A DNA stretch of 64,000 nucleotides from Panacagrimonas sp052387695 (GTDB lineage: Bacteria > Pseudomonadota > Gammaproteobacteria > Nevskiales > Nevskiaceae), in the NCBI GenBank assembly GCA_052387695.1, contig JBQTIX010000002.1, positions 79,295 through 143,294 on the forward strand. Direction: 5' to 3'. Shown in pieces: positions 1-7,892 of this stretch. The translations under genes were made by a program, and so were the position numbers. The stretch's first letter is position 1. Every line of letters starts with the position of its first letter. The notes under the pieces were generated by a model. It worked only from the letters and a program-made list of their open reading frames with translations. It made no database searches and was not told the DNA's origin.

Positions 1-1
1 T

Positions 2-2458
2 GCCGCCGCCGCGCTGACGCGCGTCACCGGCGTGACCATCGTCAACGACCTGGTGTTCGTGCGCGGTCTCGGCGACCGCTACTCCGCCACTTACGTCAAC
101 CACGGCGAGGTGCCGAGTCCGGATCCCTCGCGGCGCGCCATCGGCCTGAATATTTTTCCGACCGACATCCTCGCCGGCATCAGCGTGCAGAAGACCTATT
201 CGCCGGACCTGCCCGGCGATTTTTCCGGCGGTGCGGTGCTGCTCGACACGCGCGGCATTCCGGATGCGTTCAATGTTTCGCTCGGCGTGTCTGCCGGCGG
301 CAACACGCGCTCCACGAATCGCGACGGCCTCAGCTACCAGGGCGGCAGTACGGACTGGCAGGGCCGTGACGATGGTGTTCGCGACATTCCCGACGTCGCC
401 CGCCAGCTGACGGACAACGGTCGCAGGCCGCTGGGAAGCCTGTCGCTGGAAGACAATCGACTCAACGCCCTGCTGGTCGAGCAGGTCGGCGATTCTCTGC
501 AACCGAACTGGGACGTGGAGATCGGGAAGATCGCGCCCGATGGAGGCATCGACTTCGCCATTGGCGACCGTTACGAAGGCTGGGACCGGGCGGAACTGGG
601 TTACCAGGTGACCTTGCTGTACGACCGCAAGACGCGGTTTCGCGAGGAGGCGCGCACCAACCTGATCCCCGGGGACCCCCGTGTCATCGACTCCAGCAAC
701 CTGGCGCTGGTCGAGAATCTGGAGCGCACCTCCCGCGCCATCGACAGTGGCGGGATCGTTTCCCTGGCGGCTGTGATCGACGACGAGCAGACGCTCGGGT
801 ACACCGGGATTCTGTCGCGCCAGACGACCCAGAGCACGTTTTATTCCGAAGGGTTCGGGCAGCGCAACGACATCCTCAATTCCCATGCTTATTCACTGGA
901 CTGGGTCGAGAACCAGTTGATGTCTCATCAGCTCACCGGCAAGCATGTTTTTCCTGGATTCCTGGGTATCAGCCTCAACTGGCAGGCGACCAAGGCGTCC
1001 GCGGACAGCGACACGCTGGACCGCCGCGAATATCAGTACACCCGGCGGGCCGACAGCGAACCGGATGCCCCGTTCGAGCTTTCCAAGGCTGCGGGAAGCC
1101 CGACCCGAACCTGGGAGTTTCTGGACGACGGGACGGCGGACGCGGGAGCCGATCTGAGCCTGCCGCTGGCGCTGCGTCCGGGTCTGGATCTTGAACTCAG
1201 TGCCGGCTTGCGTCGCACCGATCGTTCACGATCGTTTCAGAAGGTTGGATGGGCTTACCGGCTGTCCTCGTCGACCGCGACACCGGCGGACGTCGGCATC
1301 GCGCTGCTGGCGCCTTCGCTCGATCAGGTGCTCGATCCGCGATTCATCCGGCCGGACGGCTGGGAGCTGGTCAACGTCGGCGCCGTGATCCCGGATGTCG
1401 ATAGCGCGGACAGCTACGACGCCTCGCAGGATCTGTCGGCTTATTACGGCGCCGCCAAGCTCACCCTGGGCAGTGCGCTGGAATTGCAGGGGGGTGCTCG
1501 CAAGGAAACGTCCGACATTCGCGTGGGCCTGGTGGGGGTCGATCCGGTGGGTGCCCCCCCGAGCTGCGGGGGTACGAATCCGGATGCTGCGCCGACCTGC
1601 TCGGATCTGAAAGATTCGAAGTGGCTGCCCGCGGCGAACCTGTCCTGGTTCATCAACGATCGTCAGACCCTGCGGGCGGGCTACAGCCGCACCGTCAACC
1701 GGCCGCAGTTTCGCGAAATTGCGCCGATCACCTACATCGACCCGGAGACCCGCGACCTGACGTTCGGAAACCTCGACCTGGAGATTGCGCAGATCAGGAA
1801 CTACGACCTGCGCTACGAGTATTACTGGAACCCCTCTGAAGGAATCACGGCGGCGACGTTCGCCAAGGACATCACCCGACCGATCGAGGTCGTGGTCACG
1901 GCCAACGCGGTCGGGCGTCCGTTCGTGGGCGTGAAGAATGCGCGCAGCGCCAGCCTGTACGGGATCGAGCTGGACGGTCGCTGGGAGCTGGACGAGTTCG
2001 CGGATTTTTCGCAGTGGCTCGGCTACACCTACATCTCCGGCAACGTGTCGCTGATCGAGTCGAACGTGAAGCTCGATCCCGCGCCGGAATTCTGCGTGCC
2101 GCCGGTCAACGTCAGCGAGCGCGACTTGCAGGGACAGTCGCCGTGGATCGCGAATGTGACCTTGGGCTTCAGCAATCCCGATAGCGAAACCGACTTCGCG
2201 CTGCTGTTCAACATGTTTGGAGAACGCATCGTGCGCGCCGGCCTGCTCGACGGCTGCGCCGGACTGCCCGATGCGGTGGAACAGCCCGCGCCGCAGCTCG
2301 ACCTCAACCTGCGCCAGCATCTGTTCGACCGCTGGAAGATCGGCTTCAAGGTTCGCAATCTGCTCGACCCCGATGTCGAGGTGGTCCAGGGCCCCTTCAC
2401 CACGCGGTCCTATAAAACCGGCCGGTCTGCATCGTTCTCGGTCGAGTACGAGTTCTGA
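2..2458 (+). CDS. TonB-dependent outer-membrane receptor, 5' partial
   Basis: Substrate uptake receptor of the outer membrane, powered by TonB/ExbBD. The reading frame is already open at the left edge, so the start, signal peptide and TonB box lie outside the window; 818 residues are visible. The first ~90 residues are the end of a plug domain (VFVRGLGDRYS, then PTDILAGISVQKTYSPDLPG and a GGAVLLDTR segment), a form common in TonB receptors of Gammaproteobacteria and Caulobacter. The rest is beta-barrel with alternating aromatic strands and a C-terminal SFSVEYEF ending in Phe, as outer-membrane barrels do. The lipoprotein gene follows almost at once, so the two probably form an operon and may act together at the cell surface. 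The substrate cannot be told from the sequence. Confidence 0.93.
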   Translation, partial: AAAALTRVTGVTIVNDLVFVRGLGDRYSATYVNHGEVPSPDPSRRAIGLNIFPTDILAGISVQKTYSPDLPGDFSGGAVLLDTRGIPDAFNVSLGVSAGGNTRSTNRDGLSYQGGSTDWQGRDDGVRDIPDVARQLTDNGRRPLGSLSLEDNRLNALLVEQVGDSLQPNWDVEIGKIAPDGGIDFAIGDRYEGWDRAELGYQVTLLYDRKTRFREEARTNLIPGDPRVIDSSNLALVENLERTSRAIDSGGIVSLAAVIDDEQTLGYTGILSRQTTQSTFYSEGFGQRNDILNSHAYSLDWVENQLMSHQLTGKHVFPGFLGISLNWQATKASADSDTLDRREYQYTRRADSEPDAPFELSKAAGSPTRTWEFLDDGTADAGADLSLPLALRPGLDLELSAGLRRTDRSRSFQKVGWAYRLSSSTATPADVGIALLAPSLDQVLDPRFIRPDGWELVNVGAVIPDVDSADSYDASQDLSAYYGAAKLTLGSALELQGGARKETSDIRVGLVGVDPVGAPPSCGGTNPDAAPTCSDLKDSKWLPAANLSWFINDRQTLRAGYSRTVNRPQFREIAPITYIDPETRDLTFGNLDLEIAQIRNYDLRYEYYWNPSEGITAATFAKDITRPIEVVVTANAVGRPFVGVKNARSASLYGIELDGRWELDEFADFSQWLGYTYISGNVSLIESNVKLDPAPEFCVPPVNVSERDLQGQSPWIANVTLGFSNPDSETDFALLFNMFGERIVRAGLLDGCAGLPDAVEQPAPQLDLNLRQHLFDRWKIGFKVRNLLDPDVEVVQGPFTTRSYKTGRSASFSVEYEF

Positions 2459-2471
2459 AGTGTCCGACGAA

Positions 2472-4250
2472 ATGAATTTCCGGCGGCGTCTACGCCTTGC
2501 CCTGGCAGGCCCGATCGTTCTGGGCCTGCTGCATGCCTGCTCCGACGGCGGTACCTCGCTGCGCGTCGGCGACCCGGGCGTCGACGGCACGCCGTCCCCG
2601 ACCCTGCCCTCGAACGAAGGGCCGATCCTGCGCGGCTCGGTCGGTAGCGGCACCGGCGCCGTTCGGGATGAAACTCGGGTCATGGATCCCTATTCGATCG
2701 CGGCCCTGTTCTCGGCCGCGGGTCTGGGCAACGTGCCGTCACTGGGTGGCGCGATCGATGATCGCGGCCTGCCGACTTCGACGGCCGGTTCCATCACGGT
2801 CCAGGGTTTTACCCTCCCACCGACCTGGCCACCGCCGAGTGCCGCCGGGCCGGACTCCTTGCCGCTGCCTGACACCCTGATCGCGACCTCCTACGCCGGC
2901 GCCTTTGATCCGTCCGCTCCACCGGACCAGGCCTGGACGGCGAACTGGACCGTGGCGCTCGACGGAACCCTTTCGCGGTTCAGGTTCTTTGGCTTCCTGG
3001 CGCCGCGTACCGCGCAGCAGGCCATCGGCGGACAGTCCGCCGACGATCAATGCCCGGAAGGCACCACCCTTACGGGCCGCTTTTCCGATCGTATCGGTGA
3101 ACTGGGGCGGGACGAGACCGGGCTGTTCTTCAACTCCATCCTCGCCGGTGTGAGCGACTACGACGTCTGCCGTCTGCCGCCGCGTTTCGACGGCGGGCCC
3201 GAGACCGGCGGCACGCTGCCGCTGCTGACCAACGACAACGTATACGAGTTGGCCGACAGCGTCGGTACCTATGTCGGCGAGGGCGATGCGGATCGAACGA
3301 GTCTGCCCGAGCCGGCCGCGGTGTCCCTCGGCATCGAGGCCGGAACCCTGATCTTCGGTGAGGCCGGCGAGTCGCTGATCGTCAGTCGCGGGTCACGCAT
3401 CGAGGCGGCCGGGCGGCCGATGGCGCCGATCACGTTGACCTCGCTGGCGCAATTGCAGGCCCGCTTCGACGGCGACTTCGGGACCGCGGCCACCGGTGCA
3501 AGTGGCGGATGGGGCGGCCTGGTGCTGATGGGTCGTGCGCCCAATCAGGCCTGCGTGGCGGCGAGCTGTGATGTCGTCGATGAAGGCGCGGGTCGGCACG
3601 GCGGCGAAGTACCGGACGACAGCTCCGGCGCGTTCGACTATGTGCTGATCCGCAACGGCGGCGGCGGTTTGCCCGGCGCGGGGGAGGGCGGTTCGCCTCG
3701 CGCCTCGCTACGCCTGCTGTCCACCGGCCGCGCGACCCGCATCGATCACCTGCAAGTCCATGGCGGCGCGAATACGGGTGTGATCATCGATGGCGGCAGC
3801 AGTTTCCTGACCCACCTCGCCATCACGACACAGCGTCTGGCTCCGAGCCTGGCGGCACGCGCCGGGTGGACCGGCGGATTGCAGCACCTGCTGGTGATTC
3901 CGGCCGCAGATACAGGGGCCGGACTGGAACTCGGCAGCGGCGAATCGGCCGGCTCCGGCGCGAACCCGGTGAGCTTCCCGCTGCTCGCGAATCTCACCGT
4001 GCTGGGCCCTGCCGGCGGCGCGTCGGAGGTCGATCAGGCGCTGCTGCTGCGCGGCGGCACCCGTGCACAAATCTGGAACTCCATCTTCAGCGGAAATTTC
4101 CCCGGCGGCTGTCTCGACCTGGATGACGCCGAAACCTTCGCACGCTCCGCCGAGGCCGGCGGCGCCCCGCCGGAGCGACCCGGGCCGCACCTGTTGTTCC
4201 GCAATAGCGTTGTCGATTGTGCGGCGGTGAACTTCAACGAGAACGGCTGA
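2472..4250 (+). CDS. Predicted lipoprotein with beta-helix-like repeat region, partner of TonB receptor
   Basis: Exported protein of about 592 residues. From ATG 2472 the N-terminus is basic (MNFRRRLRLALAG) and leads to a lipobox-like LLHAC, so I choose this start; a GTG at 2460 in the same frame directly after the receptor stop is the alternative. The middle contains LTNDNVYELAD, AGTLIFGEAGESLIV and GGWGGLVLMGRA motifs, the pattern of a parallel beta-helix surface protein. The C-terminal half ends with WNSIFSGNFPGGCLDLDD and RNSVVDCAAV. The protein is clearly homologous to the Calx-beta protein encoded convergently at 5363-7444. Enzymatic function is not recognisable. Position directly behind a TonB receptor suggests a surface-exposed accessory or substrate-capturing role; that is inference. 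Confidence 0.85.
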   Translation: MNFRRRLRLALAGPIVLGLLHACSDGGTSLRVGDPGVDGTPSPTLPSNEGPILRGSVGSGTGAVRDETRVMDPYSIAALFSAAGLGNVPSLGGAIDDRGLPTSTAGSITVQGFTLPPTWPPPSAAGPDSLPLPDTLIATSYAGAFDPSAPPDQAWTANWTVALDGTLSRFRFFGFLAPRTAQQAIGGQSADDQCPEGTTLTGRFSDRIGELGRDETGLFFNSILAGVSDYDVCRLPPRFDGGPETGGTLPLLTNDNVYELADSVGTYVGEGDADRTSLPEPAAVSLGIEAGTLIFGEAGESLIVSRGSRIEAAGRPMAPITLTSLAQLQARFDGDFGTAATGASGGWGGLVLMGRAPNQACVAASCDVVDEGAGRHGGEVPDDSSGAFDYVLIRNGGGGLPGAGEGGSPRASLRLLSTGRATRIDHLQVHGGANTGVIIDGGSSFLTHLAITTQRLAPSLAARAGWTGGLQHLLVIPAADTGAGLELGSGESAGSGANPVSFPLLANLTVLGPAGGASEVDQALLLRGGTRAQIWNSIFSGNFPGGCLDLDDAETFARSAEAGGAPPERPGPHLLFRNSVVDCAAVNFNENG

Positions 4251-4258
4251 AATACCGA

Positions 4259-4283
4259 GAAATTGGGGTCAGACCCCGATTTC
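4259..4283. repeat. REP-like palindrome after the lipoprotein gene
   Basis: Twelve-base arms GAAATTGGGGTC and GACCCCGATTTC around a single A, nine bases after the stop codon. The GGGGTCAGACCCC core is a widespread intergenic palindrome type in proteobacteria. It could terminate transcription, but no T run follows. Confidence 0.6.
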
Positions 4284-4297
4284 CGGTTGACCTCTTT

Positions 4298-4443
4298 GGA
4301 AGGTCTGCACCGGTTCGATCCGGCTCGTCGGTCGGTTCAAGCCGAAGGCGGAACCGACGCTGCGCGCGCTCGACGAAGGGCGCCCGTCGGGTCCGCCCGC
4401 AAACAGCACGCGGGCTTGACCCGACCTACCCATGAATTCAGAC
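4298..4443 (+). repeat. Interspersed palindrome-bounded repeat, copy 1
   Basis: One of three copies in the window (others 10117-10279, inverted, and 28848-28980). Shared blocks are GGTCTGC..C.GGTTC, then GGTTCAAGCCGAAGGCGGAA with CCGACG, then GCACGCGGGCTTGA and CCGACCTAC. The ends of the core, TCGGTTCAAGCC and GGGCTTGACCCGA, are near-complementary, so the unit can fold into a long hairpin. It fills most of the 404-base gap between 4251 and 4654; nothing else was recognised there. Confidence 0.75.
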
Positions 4444-4654
4444 CTGGGCAGAGAATCCATTCAGGTAAACCCTGCGCAGGTTCGAGAACACGGTCGTGGG
4501 CCGTGCCCGCGACTTGGCTTTGCCCAGCCTGCCCGCTGCCGGTTCCGGGGAGGAACAGCCATGGTTCGCGTATGAATCAGCCGATGACTCGGCCTTGAGC
4601 GCCCTAGGATGCGACATCCGACCACTGTGCGGCCGTCTATCGGAAACGCTCCAG

Positions 4655-5215
4655 ATGCCGAAATCCCTACGCCAGGCGCTCACCGCGTTCCTGCTCATGA
4701 GTCTGCCGCTGCCGCTGTCCGCATGGGAACTGTCTGGCACCCACACGGTGCTGCTGCATCCGCGCGAGGGCGCGGCGATCCCGATTGGCACGGTCCACTT
4801 CACGCCGCAGGGAGAGCGCCATACCTTCGAGCTGAAGCTCGACCCCGCCCGCTTCAAGGATTTCTTCCTGTCCATGCGCGAGTTCAAATGCGTGGAGGCG
4901 CCGGGCGAGGTGCAGTGCCATGTGCGCTACCCCTACCCGAATCCGCGCACAGTCACTCTCGATGACTTGGCTTGGCTGGAACACGCGCTACTGTTCTTCT
5001 ACAAGACTCCGCGCGACTTCGGCGCCAAGCTCTGGAACGGTCTGTACTACCGCCTGAAACCGACCGACACCGGGCTGGTCGGTCTGCCCGAGGCGGTGGA
5101 CCTGGACCAGATCAGTGCGCCGCCGGAGGACCCGTCCATCCCGCCCTTCGACACGGCGGCACGCTCCGGCTTGGACCCTGCGACGCGCTGGTTCGGCAAG
5201 CTGAGCATTGAGTGA
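4655..5215 (+). CDS. Hypothetical exported protein, 186 aa
   Basis: Not recognised. From ATG 4655 the N-terminus is a clear signal peptide (MPKSLRQ, hydrophobic ALTAFLLMSLPLPLSA, likely cut before WELSG), which sets the start; longer open frame upstream runs into the repeat and is unlikely to be coding. The mature part is about 165 residues with a beta-rich beginning (THTVLLHPREG.AIPIGTVHF), two cysteines in KCVEAPGEVQCHV that could form a disulfide, and a hydrophilic tail rich in Pro and Asp. It is probably periplasmic. It stands alone, in line with the TonB receptor pair and facing the Calx-beta gene. Confidence 0.75.
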   Translation: MPKSLRQALTAFLLMSLPLPLSAWELSGTHTVLLHPREGAAIPIGTVHFTPQGERHTFELKLDPARFKDFFLSMREFKCVEAPGEVQCHVRYPYPNPRTVTLDDLAWLEHALLFFYKTPRDFGAKLWNGLYYRLKPTDTGLVGLPEAVDLDQISAPPEDPSIPPFDTAARSGLDPATRWFGKLSIE

Positions 5216-5297
5216 GGGTGTCCCTCATGAACGCGCGATTCAAGCCCATCCTTGCCGCCCCTTCACCCGCAACGACGCCGTGTAGTCCGGGCGAAGC

Positions 5298-5326
5298 AAA
5301 AAAAAGCGCCGGGTTGTCCCGGCGCT
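5298..5326 (-). terminator. Rho-independent terminator of the Calx-beta gene
   Basis: Perfect 9-bp stem AGCGCCGGG / CCCGGCGCT with loop TTGT at 5305-5326. A run of eight A on the plus-strand left side (5298-5305) gives a U tract on the minus strand, 37 bases past the stop of the minus-strand gene. Confidence 0.88.
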
Positions 5327-5362
5327 CGGCCCTGCGTTTGAAGATCTGTCAGGTGCTCTGGA

Positions 5363-7444
5363 TCAGTCGCTTTCGACCGTGCTGACCGCGGTGCAGTCGA
5401 AGATCGAATTGCGGACGGACAAGTTCGGGCCGGGGGCCGCGACGGTGCCGCCTGCCTCGGTCGAACGGGTGAAGGTGAGCGCGTCGTCGATGTCTAGGCA
5501 ACCCTTGGGCTGATCGCCCGCGAACACCGAGTTCCACAACTGCGTGCGCACGCCGCCGCGGAACACGACGGCCTGACCGTCATCGATGGCGCCGCCCGAG
5601 ATGCGGTTGGACGGACCGACGACGGTGAAGTTCGCCAGCAGGCCAAAGGTCTCGAACGGTGCGGCCGCGTTGCCGGGGCTGGAGCCGGCCTCGATGCCGC
5701 GACCCAGGCCGGGCGTCGCGGAGTCGGCCTGCACGATGTAGACGAACTGCGCGCCGCCGGTGAAGCCGTTGTCGTAGTCGAAGGCGTCGTCGAAGGTGCT
5801 GCTGATCACCACGTGGGCGATGAAGGCGTTGCCGCCGAAGAATTCGACACCGTCATCGAAGCCCTTGTGCACCTGCACGTAGTCCAGAATCGTGCCGCGA
5901 CCGGTGCCACCCATGGTGAAGCCGTTCAACTCGTTGCCGTTGCCGTCGATGTCGTTACCTGCGTGGCGGATCACGGTGTAGCGGACTTCGCCGGAGCCGT
6001 CGCTGTCGTTGTTGCCGCCGTAGAAGCCGATGTTGCCTTCCAGCGGCTGGTCGCAGGCCGCGAAGTTGGCGCCGGCGCACTTGTTGTCGCGCGCGTTGCC
6101 CAGGATCGCGAGACCCGCCCATTCACCGGAACCCGAATCCACCGGCGTGGCGCCGTTGGCGTCGAAGCGCTGCTGCAACTGGCGCAGCGAGGTCATCACG
6201 ATCGGCGCCACCGCGGTGCCGCGCGAGAAGATGTCCGAGCCGCGACCGATCACGAGCGCTTCGGTGGCTTCGCCGAAGATCAGCGTGCCGGCCTGGATGT
6301 TGAGCGCGACCGCCGTGGGCGTGGGAACGACGGTACGTGCCTTGTAGCCGTTGCCGATGTAGCTGCCGGGGAAACCGTCGGCCAACTCGTAGACGTTGTC
6401 GTTGGTCAGCGCCAGATTGGTCAGACGCTCGCGAGGCAGCTTGCAGATGTCGTAGTTGACCGCGGCAGTGAACAGGCCTTCCTCGTCGTTCAGCGTGTTG
6501 CCGATGCGCGAGGCGAAGGTTCCCGAGGGCGTGGTGCCGGCCGGGCAGGTGCCGTTGGCGACCTGGGTCGCCGGTGTCTTGCCGGTCAGGGCGGTGCCGG
6601 TGGTCAGCGTGCCGCCGAAGAAGCGCCATACATCATCGTTGCCGTTGACGCCGACGGTCCAGCCCTGGTCCCAGTGCTGGCTGCGGCTCTGCGACGGATC
6701 GAAGGCGCCGCTGTAGCTGGTGTTGACCAGGATGGCCGGCGGGACGTTCAGCGGCGTGGAGCCGGTCGCGCTCGCGGGCGGCCACGTGGCCGGCTCGCGG
6801 AAATTGCCGCGTCCGAGTGGCGCGGTGGTGCAGGTCGGACGGCCGTTGACGTCGAGCGAGCCGCCGAGACTGACCGAGTTGTTGTAGCCGTTGGCGGTCA
6901 GGAAATCGATGGTCGAAAACGTCTCGACGCCGCCGACGGCGGTGGGCAGGCTGGATCCGTTGCCGAGGGTGCCGACCAGCGAACCGGGCGGAATCTCGTC
7001 GTCACCGATGGTGATGGTGGACTGGCTCTTGCTGGCATCGACGGTTGCGCCGCCGCCGCTGACCGAGGTGATGCGAATCAGGAAATTCTCGTTTGGCTCG
7101 AACGGGCTGTTGTTGAGGATCGGAATCCCGAGAGTGGTCGTGGTGCTCCCTCTTGGAATGTTTCTGAAGCCAGTGGTCGCGGTGTAATCGCTGCCGGCGG
7201 TGGCGGTGAGGTTCTGCGTGGTGTAGTTGACGCGGACCGGCCCGGTGGCGGTCCTTGAAAGCTTGAACTGTACGCCGGCCGTCGGGCTGCACTCGCGGGC
7301 GGAGATCGCGGTCGGCGAGGTGCTGACCTTGACTTGCGCGCTGGCCGGGGCTGCGGCGACAAGAGCGGCGACGCCCAAGGTCATGGCGCTTATGGATGTT
7401 GTAAGCGAACTGCGATGCAAACGGCGAAACGAACCGTGTTTCAT
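5363..7444 (-). CDS. Secreted Calx-beta domain protein with beta-helix-like region
   Basis: Exported protein of 693 residues. The start is ATG 7444, preceded by GGGGAG six bases away and followed by a signal peptide (MKHGSFRRLHRS, hydrophobic core, AAPASAQ cleavage site). Residues ~35-140 match a Calx-beta domain (RTATGPVRVNY.., AGSDYTATTG, EPNENFLIRI), a calcium-binding adhesion-type fold. The remaining ~550 residues are homologous to the lipoprotein at 2472-4250, sharing the ATWPP, SYSGAFDPS, LTNDNVYELAD, IQAGTLIFGEA and GEWAGLAILGNA blocks and the closing QLWNSVFAGDQPKGCLDIDD. Unlike its paralogue it has no lipobox, so it is probably released or periplasmic. A Pho-box-like array lies upstream and a terminator downstream, so it is a single-gene unit. 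Function is unknown. Confidence 0.87.
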   Translation of the reverse strand: MKHGSFRRLHRSSLTTSISAMTLGVAALVAAAPASAQVKVSTSPTAISARECSPTAGVQFKLSRTATGPVRVNYTTQNLTATAGSDYTATTGFRNIPRGSTTTTLGIPILNNSPFEPNENFLIRITSVSGGGATVDASKSQSTITIGDDEIPPGSLVGTLGNGSSLPTAVGGVETFSTIDFLTANGYNNSVSLGGSLDVNGRPTCTTAPLGRGNFREPATWPPASATGSTPLNVPPAILVNTSYSGAFDPSQSRSQHWDQGWTVGVNGNDDVWRFFGGTLTTGTALTGKTPATQVANGTCPAGTTPSGTFASRIGNTLNDEEGLFTAAVNYDICKLPRERLTNLALTNDNVYELADGFPGSYIGNGYKARTVVPTPTAVALNIQAGTLIFGEATEALVIGRGSDIFSRGTAVAPIVMTSLRQLQQRFDANGATPVDSGSGEWAGLAILGNARDNKCAGANFAACDQPLEGNIGFYGGNNDSDGSGEVRYTVIRHAGNDIDGNGNELNGFTMGGTGRGTILDYVQVHKGFDDGVEFFGGNAFIAHVVISSTFDDAFDYDNGFTGGAQFVYIVQADSATPGLGRGIEAGSSPGNAAAPFETFGLLANFTVVGPSNRISGGAIDDGQAVVFRGGVRTQLWNSVFAGDQPKGCLDIDDALTFTRSTEAGGTVAAPGPNLSVRNSIFDCTAVSTVESD

Positions 7445-7497
7445 GTGACTCCCCGTGGAAGGGTGGTTGATAGGCGCACGCAGGGTAGGGGGCGGTG

Positions 7498-7545
7498 ATG
7501 ACAGGCCCGTCACTGATTTGTGACTCCCCTGTGACGATCGGTGAC
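7498..7545 (-). promoter_or_regulatory. Pho-box-like array of five GTSAY half-sites
   Basis: Read on the minus strand the half-sites are GTCAC, GTCAC, GTCAC, GTGAC and GTCAT, with plus-strand starts at 7541, 7531, 7520, 7509 and 7498, that is a 10-11 bp pitch. PhoB boxes are direct repeats of TGTCA-type elements at 11 bp. Ten bases downstream comes TACCCT, a possible -10. This would place the Calx-beta gene under phosphate control; the pattern is seen, the regulator is inferred. Confidence 0.5.
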
Positions 7546-7560
7546 CGTTCGGAGTCAGTG

Positions 7561-7782
7561 CCCTGGCGGTAGTGCATCAGTTTGAAATCCGTTCGCACCG
7601 AGTGGTAGCGCCGCGACAGCGGCGCTGATTGCGCAGCAATGCCGCGTATCGAGGTGCCGGGCATGCCCGATACGCGACGCTTCCCTCGGTACGCCCGCTG
7701 CGCGGCTACTCGGGACGAACGGGCCGGCGCTACTCGGGCCGAACGGGGTTCTGGAATTCAAACTGATGGACTACCGCCCTGG
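7561..7782. mobile_element. MITE-like element with 30-bp terminal inverted repeats
   Basis: A 222-bp non-coding segment whose first 30 bases match the reverse complement of its last 30 at 26 positions (shared core CATCAGTTTGAA). The inside has short tandem CGGGMCGAACGGG-like units and a GCGCCGCGACAGCGGCGC hairpin, but no open frame worth calling. It has the build of a miniature inverted-repeat transposable element. With the Pho-like array it accounts for the 7445-7892 gap. Confidence 0.6.
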
Positions 7783-7892
7783 CCAAGCCCTGGACAGCCG
7801 CCCGGCGTCTCACCATATCCACCACGCCAGATGAACTTAAAATGTCTGTGGCGCTCTACTGCGCTGCCGATTCCCCGGCTACCGGCTACCCG

